From Flaveria trinervia (taxonomy: Eukaryota; Streptophyta; Magnoliopsida; Asterales; Asteraceae), in contig CM046443.1 of NCBI GenBank assembly GCA_025506515.1, positions 44,347,761 through 44,411,760 of the forward strand: a stretch of DNA of 64,000 nucleotides, written 5' to 3'. The notes beneath the pieces were generated by a model. That model worked only from the letters and a program-made list of their open reading frames with translations. It did no database searches and was not told the DNA's origin. Below, piece by piece: positions 1 to 11,627 of the stretch; the first letter of the stretch is position 1, and every line of letters begins with the position of its first letter. Position numbers and translations under genes: made by a program.

Positions 1-3000
1 TGAAAATCTTGTTCCTATTCGTCTTGACATTGATATAGATGGTCAGAGGTACAAGGATACATTTACTTGGAACCCTTCCGGTAAGGCATCAATGTTGTTA
101 TTTTTCTTATTTTCCCTTTGTGGGTAGTTTGAAATGTACACTAGTTCATAGGCTAAGCAGCAACAAATAAACTCAAGAAAACATCTTAGAGATTTAGTGA
201 CAATATATGTTGATCAATTGACAAAATAAATTGGGGGTGTTATTAGTCTTTTAATATTTCACTCACAATGTGTTTCTTTTTTATATATTATTTTCAGAAC
301 TTTGTTGTGGATATCTTCCAGTTTGTTTATCTGTGTTTTATATTTTGTCACAGATCCAGATTCAGACGTAAGTTTGTTTGCTAAACGCACAGTAAAAGAC
401 CTCAAGCTTCCTCCACCATTCATAACCCAGATTGCTCAATCCATTCAGGTAAACATTCCCTTGTGGCTAGAAGTGGATGGTGTTTGATTATGTTTATCAT
501 GTTTCTAATTAATAGTGTCTTGGTCAATTTCTTTGCTACAATAGTTTGTCTCATTTTAAGTTGATATAGTATATAAAATAGAAAATAGACGAATTAACTA
601 TGAAAAATTTCCATTTTGGTATGTACTATTAGCTAATTCATCATATACAACATATATTAAGATGATTTACTTTCATCATCAATGGTGTTTGTCATCATTA
701 TTGTTAAAATCATGATTCCTTGACATTAATAACTAATTCATCATATACAACATATATTAAGATGATTTAGTTTTTAGGGTACAAGGTTTTGTTTTCAAGT
801 GTTCCCACTCAAGCACATTGAACTAGTGTTTGAGGCGGTTCGTTACTGTTGGAAATCAGGCCCTAGAAATCGTACAACACAAACACAATTCTTGCATAAA
901 CAATCTGTGACTTTTTTTTAATAATTGACAAAAAAACTTGCTTAGGACATATCCAAGATCCGCCATTTATAATTTATGCTAATAAAACTTGCATATAAGA
1001 CTCCTAATCCTACCCCAATAAATATTCAAATAACCGACTCAACAAACTTGATAAACATACTAATTAAATAATAAATTAAAGACTAAAACATCTCTTAAAA
1101 ACTTGTTGAATTGCAGTCGGAACAGATCTTCGGGATTTGCCCAAATCTTCAGAGATCTCGACCCATTCAAAAATCAACTTGAACTTTAAGTCTTTTCCAA
1201 TTTAGCCCTTTAACTTTCACATGTGAACCTAATCAGGGTAATTTCTTCATCCCCCCACCCTACCCCAATAAATATCCAAATAACCGACTCAACAAACTTG
1301 ATAAACATACTAATTAAATAATAAATTAAAGATTAAAACATCTCTTAAAAACTTGTTGAATTGCAGTCGGAACAGATCTTCGGGATTTGCCCAAATCTTT
1401 AGAGATCTCCACCCATTCAAAAATCAACTTGAACTTTAAGTCTTTTCCAATTTAGTCCTTCAACTTTCACATGTGAACCTAATTAGGGTAATTTCTTCAT
1501 CCCTTCCCGCGTAATGTGTTTCTCCTATATTCTTGACTCTAACAAGACCCGTTATTGGTTCATTAACTCACTCACGATCCTCAATTTTTTGCATCCGATA
1601 CAGGATATATCACTTTCCTTTCATGCAGACCTATCATACTTTTTCCTTGCTTTTAATCCTTTTTTAATGCTTGTTAATCTTGCCTTTATACTTGCAAATC
1701 TTGCTTATGATCTTGCGAAACTTTCTACTGGACTTGCTTTTATCTTACTTCATGCTTATTACTTGCTTCATTCTTGATGTGTTGTTGGTTTCTTGTTTTT
1801 CCTTTTTTCTTGATGTCGTTCTTTCTTTCTTGTTGAGATCTCTTTCTTTCTTGCTTATCTTGTTGTGGTCTTGCTTTATTACGACTAATCTTGCTTTCTT
1901 GTTTCTTGCTCTTTGCCGACTTGCCTTTCTTGTTTCTTGCTTTCTTTCTTTCTTGCTTATCTTGTTGCATTCTTGTGTTGTTCTTTTTGCTCTTGCTTCT
2001 TGCTTTTGCCAACTTGCCTTTCTTGCTTCTTAGTCATTGTTCTTAATATTTCTTGTTTCTTTTTGTTACTGCTAATAAAAGAAAAAGTTGTTTTTGTTTT
2101 CTTACTTCTTTGTTTCTTGTTTCTTGCGTGATCAAGTTCTTGATTCTGTAGGTCTTGCTTGATTTTCTTGTGATCTTGCTTTCCTTAATGTTGAACTTTA
2201 TTTTTTGCCTTTGCTCTTGCCATGTGTACTTTTTTTGCTGAACTTGCTGATTTCTTGCAAAACTTGCTTGTGATATGATCCCAAACCCCACCCAAAGACC
2301 TATTACCAAGTCAAGCTAGTCCTAACAGATTCCGATTAGTGGGGGAGTGGGGAATACTGTCGAATAGGTTTAGTCTGTATATTCGTGTTTTGTTTAGGAA
2401 GAACTTATCTTGAATATTATTAACCAGTCTGTATTTAGAATTTGGAGATTGCCCCTTTGAATGTGGTTGTTGTTGTAATTGTTCCTGTAGAGATCAAAAC
2501 CTTCAGTTTCAAGTTCTTATTAATGGATCCATTGCCTAGAGTAAAGAACAGATGATCTAGGAAGCAGGTTCTATGTTAGATTCTATTGTTGTTCAATTAG
2601 CAACAATTGCAACATGTATAGAGTCCATGGAAGCTTTGAAGGAAGATGTTACTACTTTGAAGCTTCAAGCGCTATCATAGGGTAAGAAAAATAGAGGGCC
2701 AGGGATACACGACGAAGGTGAGGGCTCGTGGAGATTTAATCACTTTTGTTGACCCTCCACCATTCAAGGTCACGAGGTTCCATAGACGATAAGATAATAG
2801 AATGAAGATTAAGATAACAAAAAAATAATAAGATAATAGAAGGAAGATTAGGATAAGATAATAAAAGGAAAATTAAGATGGCTTGGACTTGTCAAAAGGA
2901 GATAGATGACAACATTGGTTTGAGTGATCGAGACCTTTTTGATAGACGGGAAAATGGGTAGAGGCAGACCCAAACTAACTTGGGAGGAGAGGATTAGACA

Positions 3001-6000
3001 TGTTTTGTTAGAGTTGCACCTCTTTGAGGACATGGTCTAGGATAGAAGTATTTCGAGACGTAGGATCAAGGTTAAGGACATTCAGAGGAGTGTCTTAAGA
3101 TGTTTATACATTTTAGGTCTTCTCATTTTGCTTGATATTACGTGACTGCGTACTGTCACTATGTGTTGTTTCTTGATCATTGTATATAGTATATAGATGA
3201 CTCATGAAATATGTGGATATGTACTTCTTAAGGCGTATCTGTGTATGGATGGATGACATATGATTTCGTGTATATCATTGTTTGCTATGTGTTTCTTGTC
3301 ACCTAATGTATATTGTTCACGCATTATGTGTTGAATGTATGCGTATGGTCATTGTTTGCTTGTTGTCTATAGTATGATGCATGATTTTGTTTGTGATTAT
3401 ATGGTGATTGTACATTTATTGATCTATCTTTTCTTCGTTGATTACTTTAGAGCCGGGGTTCTCTCTGGGAGCAGTCTCTCTATCCATTGTGGTAGAGGTA
3501 TGGTTTGCCTACATCTCACCCTCCCTAGACCTCGTCAATGGTTTGACCATTGTTGTAGAAATCGCTAGGTGCTAGTCGGGCGGTGGGGTACCGACTAGTG
3601 ACTAATCGGATTGGAATTTTTGTATATAATTTTCAGTTTTATATATAAATACATGCATTTTCACATGTAATGTTAATAAAAATGTTTAGTTTTGTGTTAT
3701 ATACACATATTTGGCCGGAATTTTCAAGTTTAAACTGGAATTTCCAAGTTTTGGCCGGATATTTTAAGTTCATTGGAAAGTCGCCGGAACCCTAGCAGAA
3801 TCATCGATTTTTGGCCGCCTAGGTCCGATTTTGACCACCGTTTACCGCCTAACGATTGATTGGCCAATTAGCAAAACATTACTAGGTGAGGGGCTGATTT
3901 CCGATTAGTCGCCGATTAATCGGCCATTAATGCTGATTTTTACAACACTGGGCTTGACTATTGATGAGATTTAATGGGCTTGGCTATGGTTATGGTTGTC
4001 GATCCTGCACCAAATTGATTTTCCTACCTTTTATGATGGTAACCCTCGGGGCCGGATCGTCAAAGTAGAAAGGAATTTTCCCTATTATCAAATCAGCGAA
4101 GACAAGGTATTGTTTGGCAGAACAATTCCCTTCTTTTTGACTTGCGGACAAGTCGTTTCTCTATGCGGGAAGTATTGATACAAACCCAGACACCACTTTG
4201 TATTTAGAATTTAGAGATTTGCCCTCTTGAATCTTGCTGTTCTTGTAATCATTCCTTTAGAAATCAAAACCTCTGATTTCCAGTTCTTATCAGCTTGTTT
4301 GTTCTTTTTTGTTTCCTTGTGTCATTCCACAGATCCAAACCCCCCTTGCTTCTTACTCTTTGGCTGAGATGATCTGCTTTCCCGGAAACAATCCAGTATG
4401 CTCAACCAACTCACCCAGAAAAACAAGAACACCTGCTCGATCACATGCTGTTGCGACATGGAAAATAAAAATGTTAACAATCCAGCCTGCTCGACCAACT
4501 CACCCAGAAAAATAAGAACACCTGCTCGATCACATGCTGTTGCGACAACACAGAAAATAAAAATGTTTCCTGCCGTTTATATCTGTACACTTACTTATAT
4601 GTATGTATATGTACATACATAGATATAGTTATGTACATATATATACTTATGTATCTATGTATTTATCTATACATGTATGTAGAGGGACATTCAAAGGTAA
4701 CCATGAATCTATAAAGAACCATAGATAACCACTTTAAAGAATCATATATGTATGTGTGTATGTATAAATATGTACTTAATATTTTTATATTGTGGTTTCT
4801 TTTATATATCTTCCACATATCTTATTATTAATTTAGATAGTAACATTCAAATGTATAATTACTATATTACTATATGTGTATCTCTAAAATTACAAGGTGT
4901 TACACATTAATGGAACAATAAAACTTGTCATTAGGAAAGTAATTACATTAGCTTAAATAGTATTAAACTTTTTAATTCACTTTTGTCTAAATTATAAGAG
5001 ACCAAGTGTGTATTGCATGTTTAAATAAACTTTTTAATTCACTTTCATCGTATTTTAGAAAAAAAAGCTGGTTTAAAAAACTATAAAAAACTGCAAAAAA
5101 TTTCTGGAACAAAAATTGCACCCTCCAGGAATCGAACCCAGGTTGGTTGACAGTCAATGGGTGTGCACGGCAAGCACTCCTTTTGGATTTAACCCCTGCA
5201 TCCAAACCCTTTAAACATATGTTAATTTCTGGAAACCATAAAACATATAAAAGAAAAAGTTTTGTAGTCCAATCATGGCTGCTAACCAATCACAAAAGAG
5301 ATTGTTCATCATCTTTTAAATGTCATATAGATATAATGCTTACACTTCCACAAAAGCATCCATTAATCACCGTTTAGTGATGTTTTGTATTTAACTAATG
5401 CAGTCACAACTTAATGAATTCCGATCATTCGAAAGGCAAGATATGCACACGGGTGAAAAAATGGTCCCTATTAAGGTACCTCTCATCTATCACATAACAG
5501 CTAGCATTTGTAGACATTTTCTCATGGCTAAGTGTCTTAATTTCTAATATTTAGTTGTGGATGTTGACTTTTCCTTTGATATCTACCAGCTTGATCTTCG
5601 AGTGAATCATACTCTGATAAAAGACCAATTTTTATGGGTATGTTTATTTCATTCATGCACTTTTCTGGCTCAGTTTATGTCATGATTGGATATTTTCTTT
5701 AAGTTTATAATACTAGGAGATGCTTAGGATCTTATATCCTGCATATTCAACAGTACTATTACATTAATGCAAACAAGGTTTGACTTGAACCAATTTCAGG
5801 ACTTGAATAACTTTGAGAGTGACCCTGAAGAATTTGCAAGAATTTTTTGTGAAGATCTGGGTATTGAAGACCCTGAAGTTGGAGTAAGCTTATTGAAACA
5901 CATATTTACTGTTTAAGGCCATACTTTCTGTATGTTGATATGTTAAATAGACCTGTAAAGTTGCATTTTTGTGATGTTCTTAGGAGCCACTATTTCGATT

Positions 6001-6977
6001 ATATTTTTCTAATTCCTACATTTTTAAATAACACCTTGTTTCTGCAGCCTGCAATTGCTTTTGCCATCAGGGAGCAACTTTGTGAGGTTAGTATTTGTTA
6101 CTTGATTATATGTTATAAACATTCTTGGCCTGAGAAGCTAAACTATTAATTTATATACAATCTTATTATGTCTTAGATTGCAATCCAGAGTGTAGCTTCA
6201 GCAAGGGAAACAAGAGTAAACAAGAAAGGACGTAGGGGGGCCGAGCATTTGCCTCTCAGGTTTGAATCAAATGAGATGAATGCGATGTAATAAAGAATAT
6301 ATATTTTTTTGGAGTAAATATTGATAATCAATTCACTATTTTTGCACCTCACAGTAAGCCAGGTGGAAATGCATTGGACACGATGAAGTTATTTGGTAAC
6401 AAATCAAGTGTCATTAGGTAATACTAATTGTCTTCTATAGTCTAGCAAACTAGTCAGGTGGGTTCAGATAAGTAATAGGTCAAAATCTCTTTTTAAAAGA
6501 AGTATCTATGTAGTTCGAGTCAAATGGTTCTGACCAAAGTGGCCCAGGTTGAAAGGGATCGTTTTAGACAAAAGAGTATCAGATTGGGTACGCACTCTAT
6601 GTTTGTTTTTGTGGCAGCTGCAGGCTGCCTGGTGGCGGTAGGTGGTGTGTCCCATTTGGAACCGTTCTAACTTGGCCCATTTCATAATAGTCACCCCTTT
6701 TTGATCCATTCTAAATCTGAGTAGACCAAAATCAACCCATTCCGCAAAGCAAAAAGTACCGAAATTAAAGCATTTTTTGAAGAATGAGTCATGATTGCTA
6801 AGTGTAGTTGTCTTTAACCACACAAGATGGCGAATCAACCTTGTTTGATGTTGATTTTGATTCAGTTTTTTCTATTTATTTTTTTGTAGGAAAAGAAGAG
6901 AGTGGGACTTGTATGAACCCATTGTTGATATGTTATCTAACGAGGAAGTTGATGCCTTAGAGGCTAGAGAAGCATGA
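1..6977 (+). CDS. BSH: BUSHY GROWTH (BSH), SNF5/INI1/SMARCB1-type SWI/SNF subunit, 3' nine exons
   Basis: Core subunit of nuclear SWI/SNF chromatin-remodelling complexes; SNF5-family proteins bind other complex members through two SNF5 repeats. Visible exons, all with GT-AG borders and a continuous frame: 1-80, 354-448, 5404-5475, 5590-5637, 5800-5883, 6048-6086, 6177-6259, 6355-6417 and 6890-6977 (stop TGA 6975-6977). They encode about 216 residues. The first repeat begins at NLVPIRLDIDIDGQRY and the second at VPIKLDLRVNHTLIKDQF. The C-terminus ends EVDALEAREA, a few residues shorter than the Arabidopsis protein as I remember it (about 240 residues). About 20 N-terminal codons, the promoter and the 5' UTR lie left of the window. 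No frameshift or premature stop is seen. The intron 449-5403 is unusually long and full of repeats. Identification is from recognised family sequence, not from a search. Confidence 0.95.
1011..1505. repeat. Two-copy 250-bp tandem duplication
   Basis: The segment starting TACCCCAATAAATAT at 1011 is repeated starting at 1261, exactly 250 bp later. The copies differ at only a few positions by eye (for example ATTC/ATCC, GACTAA/GATTAA, CTTCAG/CTTTAG). It lies inside the large BSH intron. It encodes nothing recognisable. Confidence 0.92.
1620..2275. repeat. Pyrimidine-rich degenerate simple repeat (TTCTTGCTT-like)
   Basis: Long run of TTCTTGCTT, CTTTCTTG and related words, strongly C+T-rich on the + strand. 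Open frames on both strands here encode low-complexity peptides and are composition artefacts. It lies in intron 2 of BSH. Confidence 0.85.
2872..3539 (+). mobile_element. LINE (non-LTR retrotransposon) 3' fragment
   Basis: Frame 2872-3080 translates with the plant LINE reverse-transcriptase C-terminal motif GRGRPKLTWEERIRH, followed by LHLFEDM and RRRIKVKD, broken by several in-frame stops. Downstream, 3452-3537 matches the typical plant LINE 3' UTR pattern (GAGCAGTCTCTCTATCC ... CTACATCTCACCCTCCCTAGACC). The LINE tail seems to resume at 3959-3998 after a hAT insertion. Pseudogene fragment, same strand as BSH. Confidence 0.75.
3548..3950. mobile_element. hAT-type MITE with 8-bp target-site duplication
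   Basis: Left end CATTGTTGTAGAAATC and right end (reverse complement) CAGTGTTGTAAAAATC form imperfect terminal inverted repeats. Flanks are GGTTTGAC (3540-3547) and GGCTTGAC (3951-3958), an 8-bp duplication with one mismatch, which is the length expected for hAT elements. Interior has no coding capacity and many GCCGATTAATCGGCC-like inverted words. Size 403 bp. It sits in the LINE tail inside BSH intron 2. Confidence 0.8.
4389..4570. repeat. Two-copy tandem repeat of about 90 bp
   Basis: Two successive copies share the words CAATCCAG, CCAACTCACCCAGAAAAA, GAACACCTGCTCGATCACAT and GAAAATAAAAATGTT. Overlapping small open frames are by-products of the repeat. Confidence 0.85.
4575..4690. repeat. 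ATGT/ACAT-rich microsatellite-like tract
   Basis: Run of TATGTATATGTACATACATAG-type words in intron 2 of BSH; no coding signal. Confidence 0.7.
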
Positions 6978-8050
6978 ACATCTTCCTCAAAATTAAAATG
7001 GTTAAGGGAGTAGGCTTTGAAGTGATGATCCATCTTTGTTTGAATACGCGTCTAACATAATTGCAATTTGATGGTTAAACTGGCAAATTTAAATGTTTTA
7101 CCTTTGTACTCAAGGGGAGATCAGTTATATTGTTATCAACGTATGTGCTTTAAATGGGTTTTTAGGGTTGTTCACTGTTTGATTTGGTTGGTTTGATAAA
7201 AATTCTAGACGAGCCACTAACTATGATTTATAAAAAAAAGAAGCCCAAACTGGCCTGGTTGATAGTTGGTCAGGCCTGTCGAAATGATCTTAATTTGGCT
7301 CGACTATTTGGCATTTTCTTTTTAAATTAAAAATGTCAACTTGTATTAATTAAAATTTAAAAGTAATTAGAATGGTTCGTTAATTATAAATAAAAAAAAG
7401 AGTTAATAAGGATGATTCATGTGGTATGTTCATAACATATATATGGTTTCAAACTTCTTAAAAATAGACATGGTCTTGACCAATGTTGTGAAGGTTGGAT
7501 TGGTCCGACCAGGATCGGAGAGTGTAGCGAACTGAGCAACATCGAATCTTTTTGCAGTGTGACAACCAGCCGGTTGATCTCGAGTTTCAGGTCGAATAGG
7601 GATTCGACGAATTTCCATTTGGATCAGTGGTACGTTCGTTCCCGTTTTCTTAAAAGTCAAAAGAATGTACTCGTAAATCCGTAATAAACATACGTACTGC
7701 ATTAATGCTTTTGAAATTTCAGGTCTTCTATCTCTCGACTTCTCCTTCTCAGTTGTCCTTATCGACTTCTTCGGTTCTGCACTTCACCCTCCTTTCGTCT
7801 GATCATAAATGTTTTCTGAAAGAGACAAAGAAAAGAAAACAGAAAGAAGATACTCAAATAAATCATATAAAAAAGTAGGAAAATGTAATGACGAAAGTTA
7901 TTTTTATTCTGACATATATTTATAGATATTTGTGTTAAATAGTAAAAAAAGGTATTAAATATTTTATGTAATACTCAAACGTTACAATTGATTTACAATA
8001 TTTTGAAATTTATGGTTACTTAAATATTATTTTAATGTATCTAAATGCAT
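6978..8050. other. BSH 3' UTR and gene-free flank
   Basis: About 150 bp after the BSH stop is likely 3' UTR; no unambiguous poly(A) signal could be chosen. The rest is AT-rich. 7470-7720 contains GACCAATGTTGTGAAGG, which resembles a degraded hAT end, but no partner end was found. Open frames here lack recognisable features. Confidence 0.5.
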
Positions 8051-8084
8051 CTTTGAATAAATTAAACAAACTATATGCTTATTA

Positions 8085-9425
8085 GTGTTAAACTAGTGTT
8101 TTCTCCCGCACTACACGCACGGAAGTTTGGTTGTTTTCCCTTGTCTTGCATAACCATGATTTTCTTCGTCATCGGGTCGGCTCATCGGAAACAACAAAAG
8201 TGTATACCGATACCGGTTCCGATAATACCGAATACCGATCCTTATGTTTTACGCCAAGAACACAAAAAACAAACTTTTGTGGTCAAAAATAAAATATATA
8301 AAATATTGTTGTAGCATCTAAATTGCTTTCATCGTAAGAAATTAAAAAAATAAAAAACTCAATAATAGCTTGGGCAAAAAGCCAAAAGAATAATCCTAAT
8401 TAGGATTTGAGTTTTATTTATGGATTTATAAAAAGATGTTGCCAATATGTTAAAAAACAAACTTCACCCGCGCTGTGCGCGTGAGAGTTTTGTTGTCTTC
8501 CCCTATGTTGTGCGACCGTGACTTTATTTGTTATTGGGTCGGCTATTCAAAAACCTATTAAACTTGATACATCATAATTATATTTACCAAACAATTCAAT
8601 TATTCTAACTCATGAAGCATGCTCTATAAACAGTTTCACACTATTCACACCTGGCTTAAAGTGATGCTTAATAGCCACAGGAATAAAGTTTATCTGCCTA
8701 AAAAACTTGATTGCTTCTCCCTTAATACAAAAGACTTTAAAGAGAATATAATAAAATATAACAAAAACAAAAGTAACAAAAAAACATCCTACCACCAACA
8801 CCACCTCTTCCCAAACCCCACACTTCTTTCAGCCACAGACACATTTTCATTGACCACCATGGAAGCCACCCCTTCTCCCCACCACCCATGACCCACCGAC
8901 CCAACACCACCACCACTACGATGGTCCGTCACGGCGGCGTAGAGAGCCCGTCCCCTAGCCCTGCATCAACCGACACCCCTATCTTCCTCCTCTCCGCCCT
9001 CTGCCTCTCCCTCTCTGCCGCCTCTGCCCAGTGGCCAATGTATCAAAAAACAAACTTCACTGTAGCAGTGAAGTTACCACGCCACCCAATCCGACGGTGC
9101 CATCAGATCTCTGATCCAAATCGTCGACGCTACACGAACGGAGAAACAACATGAAGAACCCCAAAATCAGTCCGTTGGTACCTTGGTACGGCCCGGGTTT
9201 TCGGAGCCTTCCCGGAGACCCGTTTCGCCGGAGACCCTCTCGCCTGGAACTCCTAACTTTCCGTCGCTGGTTATAAGTCCAGCGACTCCTTCACAGACCA
9301 TTCTTTTAAGGGGGCCTTTTTGGTAAATAATCAAAGTTTGGTGGCAGTTTTCTAAAATCTTGAAACCACTGTTGCACCCACGTTGCTAAATTATATTAAC
9401 TAGTGTTATCACCACGCTACGCGGC
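8085..9425. repeat. Helitron-like hairpin termini and repeat fragments
   Basis: At 8091-8133 and 9400-9432 the minus strand reads a GC-rich short hairpin followed by 8-12 nt and then CTAGT, the arrangement of Helitron 3' ends (CTRR then T). At 8447-8500 and 9043-9080 two segments share AAAAAACAAACTTCAC followed by a strong hairpin. The proline/threonine-rich open frame 8888-9154 between them may be captured gene sequence or chance. No Rep/helicase is present. The rest of 8560-9030 shows no recognised gene. Confidence 0.4.
9053..9075. other. Perfect 10-bp stem hairpin
   Basis: AACTTCACTG - TAG - CAGTGAAGTT, a perfect inverted repeat with a 3-nt loop, adjoining an AAAAAACAAACTTCAC word that is also found at about 8450. 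Confidence 0.9.
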
Positions 9426-10440
9426 GAACACAAACTGATTTTTAACAATATTTAAATAGAAACGTAAACGAAATAAATAACATATGACTTGTTCGATATT
9501 AATAATACTTATATCAAAACATAGATAAAACTAAACATTTGTTTGTATTTGGAATTATTTTAAAAACTTGCCGAAATAAACTAAAAACAAACACTCTACA
9601 ACGAGATATTTTTATTTAAAAATATATTGTATTTTAAATGTCATAAAAATAACACAAAAGATATTTAAGACTAATTATAATAAAAAATATGAGAACAATA
9701 AAAATATTCAATGTAAACTATTTCAATCACCAAAGAAATAACAAAATAATATGAAAAGGTTATTTGTGTATAAGAGGGTTTTGAAGGAGTGATGTGTAGT
9801 TAAAAAAATAAAAGTTTTGTGGTCAAAATAAAATTTAATAAAAACCATGATAATATAATATTGTGAAAAACAGAAAAGAATGTTTTTTTCAATAAAAAAA
9901 TCTTTATTTTTTAGTATTGAATTTCATAGTCTTTTTTTCTTAGCGTCTCTCTCCAAATCTCTTCTCTAAGGTTGTTTACGAGTCGAGCCGAACGGGGCGG
10001 ATATTTTCTTGTGCTTGACTCGTTTCTAAACCGAACCGAACCGATTGGCTCGTTTACAATTGAGCGAAAAATCGAAAGATCATTTTTCGAGCGTTAATTT
10101 TTCGATCGAGTGTCGAGTGAGCACAAACGAGCGAGAAACAATTTGTACAACTCAACTATTTAGTGTGTCATCTGATTTATATTGCAATGCGAGAGCGAGA
10201 CGGTAACAATGTTGGGTCCTAGGTTTTAATAACTTAAAGAGTAAATTTTGGTTTTGGTCCCTGTGGTTTAACCATTTTAACCATTCAGTCCAAAAAGGAA
10301 TCTTTGATCATATCTTACCCTGTGATTTTATTTTTGTAACGGTTTTAGTCCCTGACACTAACTCTGTTAGGTTTTACGATTAATTGTAAGGGTACTTTGG
10401 TCATTTTGGAGGACTAGTTATGTAAATTATATTAGATTAG
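9420..10440. repeat. Generic dispersed plant repeats
   Basis: 9420-9960 is AT-rich with nothing recognised. 9965-10150 carries repeated GAGTCGAGCCGAAC / CGAGCG words of a repeat type seen in many plant genomes. 10240-10410 contains TTTGGTCCCTGTGGTTT ... TTTTAGTCCCTGACA ... TCATTTTGGA, another very common dispersed plant motif. I cannot assign either to a class from sequence alone. Confidence 0.5.
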
Positions 10441-10877
10441 GATAATTATTATAATTTTTTTAAAACTATGATAAATAAATCAAAAAATAAATATAATCTA
10501 ACCCACACATCTCCATATCTCCCAACCCACCCACCCCACCCTACCACAGCTGCAAGTGTGGTGATGTTGCAGGAATGCGGTGGCTATGGTGCACGCGGTG
10601 GCGCAGGCGGCGACAGTGGCTTTTTTCGGGCAGTGGCGCAAGCGGTGGGGGCGATAGTTGTTGGAAGTGAGGAAAATACATTGGGGATGGTGGTTGTCTG
10701 GCAATGGGGGTTGTGTGAAAATGAGGAAGAAGATGATGACAAGTGTGGTCGCCTGGTGGTGGTGTAAGGTGTGCGCCGATGGTTGTTCGGCGGTGGGTGC
10801 CGATGGTGAAGATGGTGATTGTCTAACTTAGGGTTTTTAGATTTATGATGAGGTAGAAGATGATAGAAATGGTGGTT
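10441..10877. other. G-rich gene-free stretch
   Basis: Contains GGTGGCGCAGGCGGCG-type words and overlapping small open frames on both strands (10468-10767 +, 10498-10704 -). No domain or splice structure is seen. I regard these frames as compositional. Confidence 0.4.
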
Positions 10878-11418
10878 TGTAAGGCCCCGTTCCCGGGATG
10901 CTTACAGCTGGCCAATCATCGCTCACAAAATATATAATTACATTTAACTTTCATAAAACATCACAACGGAATATTAAAATAACTTTTCATTTCATAATAA
11001 CTGCTTTTGCAAGTTAATACAATCATTCATTACACATTTTCATTTGTTCGCATTACAATGCAAAAACATTAACAAAAAGAATGCCATCCAAAATGCCAAG
11101 TAGCTGCCCCACGCCATCCTTAGCAATGCTTACCTGCCAACTGGGAAATGCATAAAAAGTCAGCGTTACTGAGTGAGTTCTAGTTTTATAATAAAAGACA
11201 CTTTATATTTCGTTTAAATCTGTTCTTTACTTTCATTCAATCATAACAGGTTTTAGAATGTGAGCACACATCGTACGTACATATAGATAATATTTATTAT
11301 CTTCAACATTGTTCATTTCGTACTTTTATTATCTTTCATTACCATCTAGGTCCTGTCATGTGCTTAACCCCCCTCTAGAGCACCAAGCAATTCATCTAGG
11401 GTTAAGCGACAAGGACCC

Positions 11419-11627
11419 CATACATATGGTCAACCACAAAGATTGAACCCTTGTGTGCATCCTCATGGGGTATTTAACCCGCATACAGTTGAGCTGACAA
11501 CCCCTCATTGGGTGTGAAACTCCATACATTTGCTTAATCACACGGATTAAGCCCCAGTGTGCATCCTCATGGGGTAGCTAACCCGCACACGGTTGAGCTA
11601 ACACTCCTCATTGAGTGTGAACCTCCA
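11419..11627. repeat. Tandem duplication, period 104 bp
   Basis: GTGTGCATCCTCATGGGGTA and the following CCCGCA-ACA-GTTGAGCT words occur at 11453 and again at 11557, with diverged ACCACAAAGATTGAACCC / ATCACACGGATTAAGCCC lead-ins. Confidence 0.85.

Larger units (their letters stand above)
2338..4295 (+). mobile_element. Old Ty3/gypsy-like LTR/gag remnant, interrupted
   Basis: Two LTR-like copies of about 100 bp lie in direct orientation at about 2420-2520 and 4190-4290 (shared TGTATTTAGAATTT... and ...CAGTTCTTAT ends). A purine-rich GTGGGGGAGTGGGGAA (2339-2354) precedes a TGTCGAATAGG start. Between them, 2575-2690 translates with an ESMEALKEDVTTLKLQ-like stretch, and 4003-4130 translates to a peptide with FPTFYDGNPRG and YYQISEDK. 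This is the pattern of the N-terminal gag of plant gypsy elements. The middle is occupied by LINE and hAT sequences. Heavily decayed; assignment is tentative. Confidence 0.55.
449..5403 (+). other. Giant repeat-filled intron of BSH
   Basis: Intron of 4,955 bp bounded by GT (449) and AG (5402-5403) between two in-frame BSH exons. The other visible introns are about 95-470 bp. It contains a tandem duplication, a pyrimidine-rich block, a gypsy-like remnant, a LINE fragment and a hAT MITE, annotated separately. The reading frame is preserved across it, so the gene is probably still spliced. Stretches 449-1010 and 4700-5400 are AT-rich with no gene; 660-770 repeats a short word (a match to CTAATTCATCATATACAACA) twice. 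Confidence 0.9.

Noticed and set aside
1740..2309. Open frames on both strands in the pyrimidine-rich block
   Set aside because: Low-complexity translation of a simple repeat; no domain, no splice context.
7430..7720. Second hAT element (CAATGTTGTGAAGG end)
   Set aside because: No matching opposite terminus or 8-bp duplication found.
8888..9154. 88-codon frame with a hydrophobic stretch resembling a signal peptide
   Set aside because: No recognised family and it lies among repeats; kept only as a possible captured fragment.
10468..10767. Gly/Val-rich open frame
   Set aside because: Overlapping open frames on both strands and G-rich composition suggest chance.
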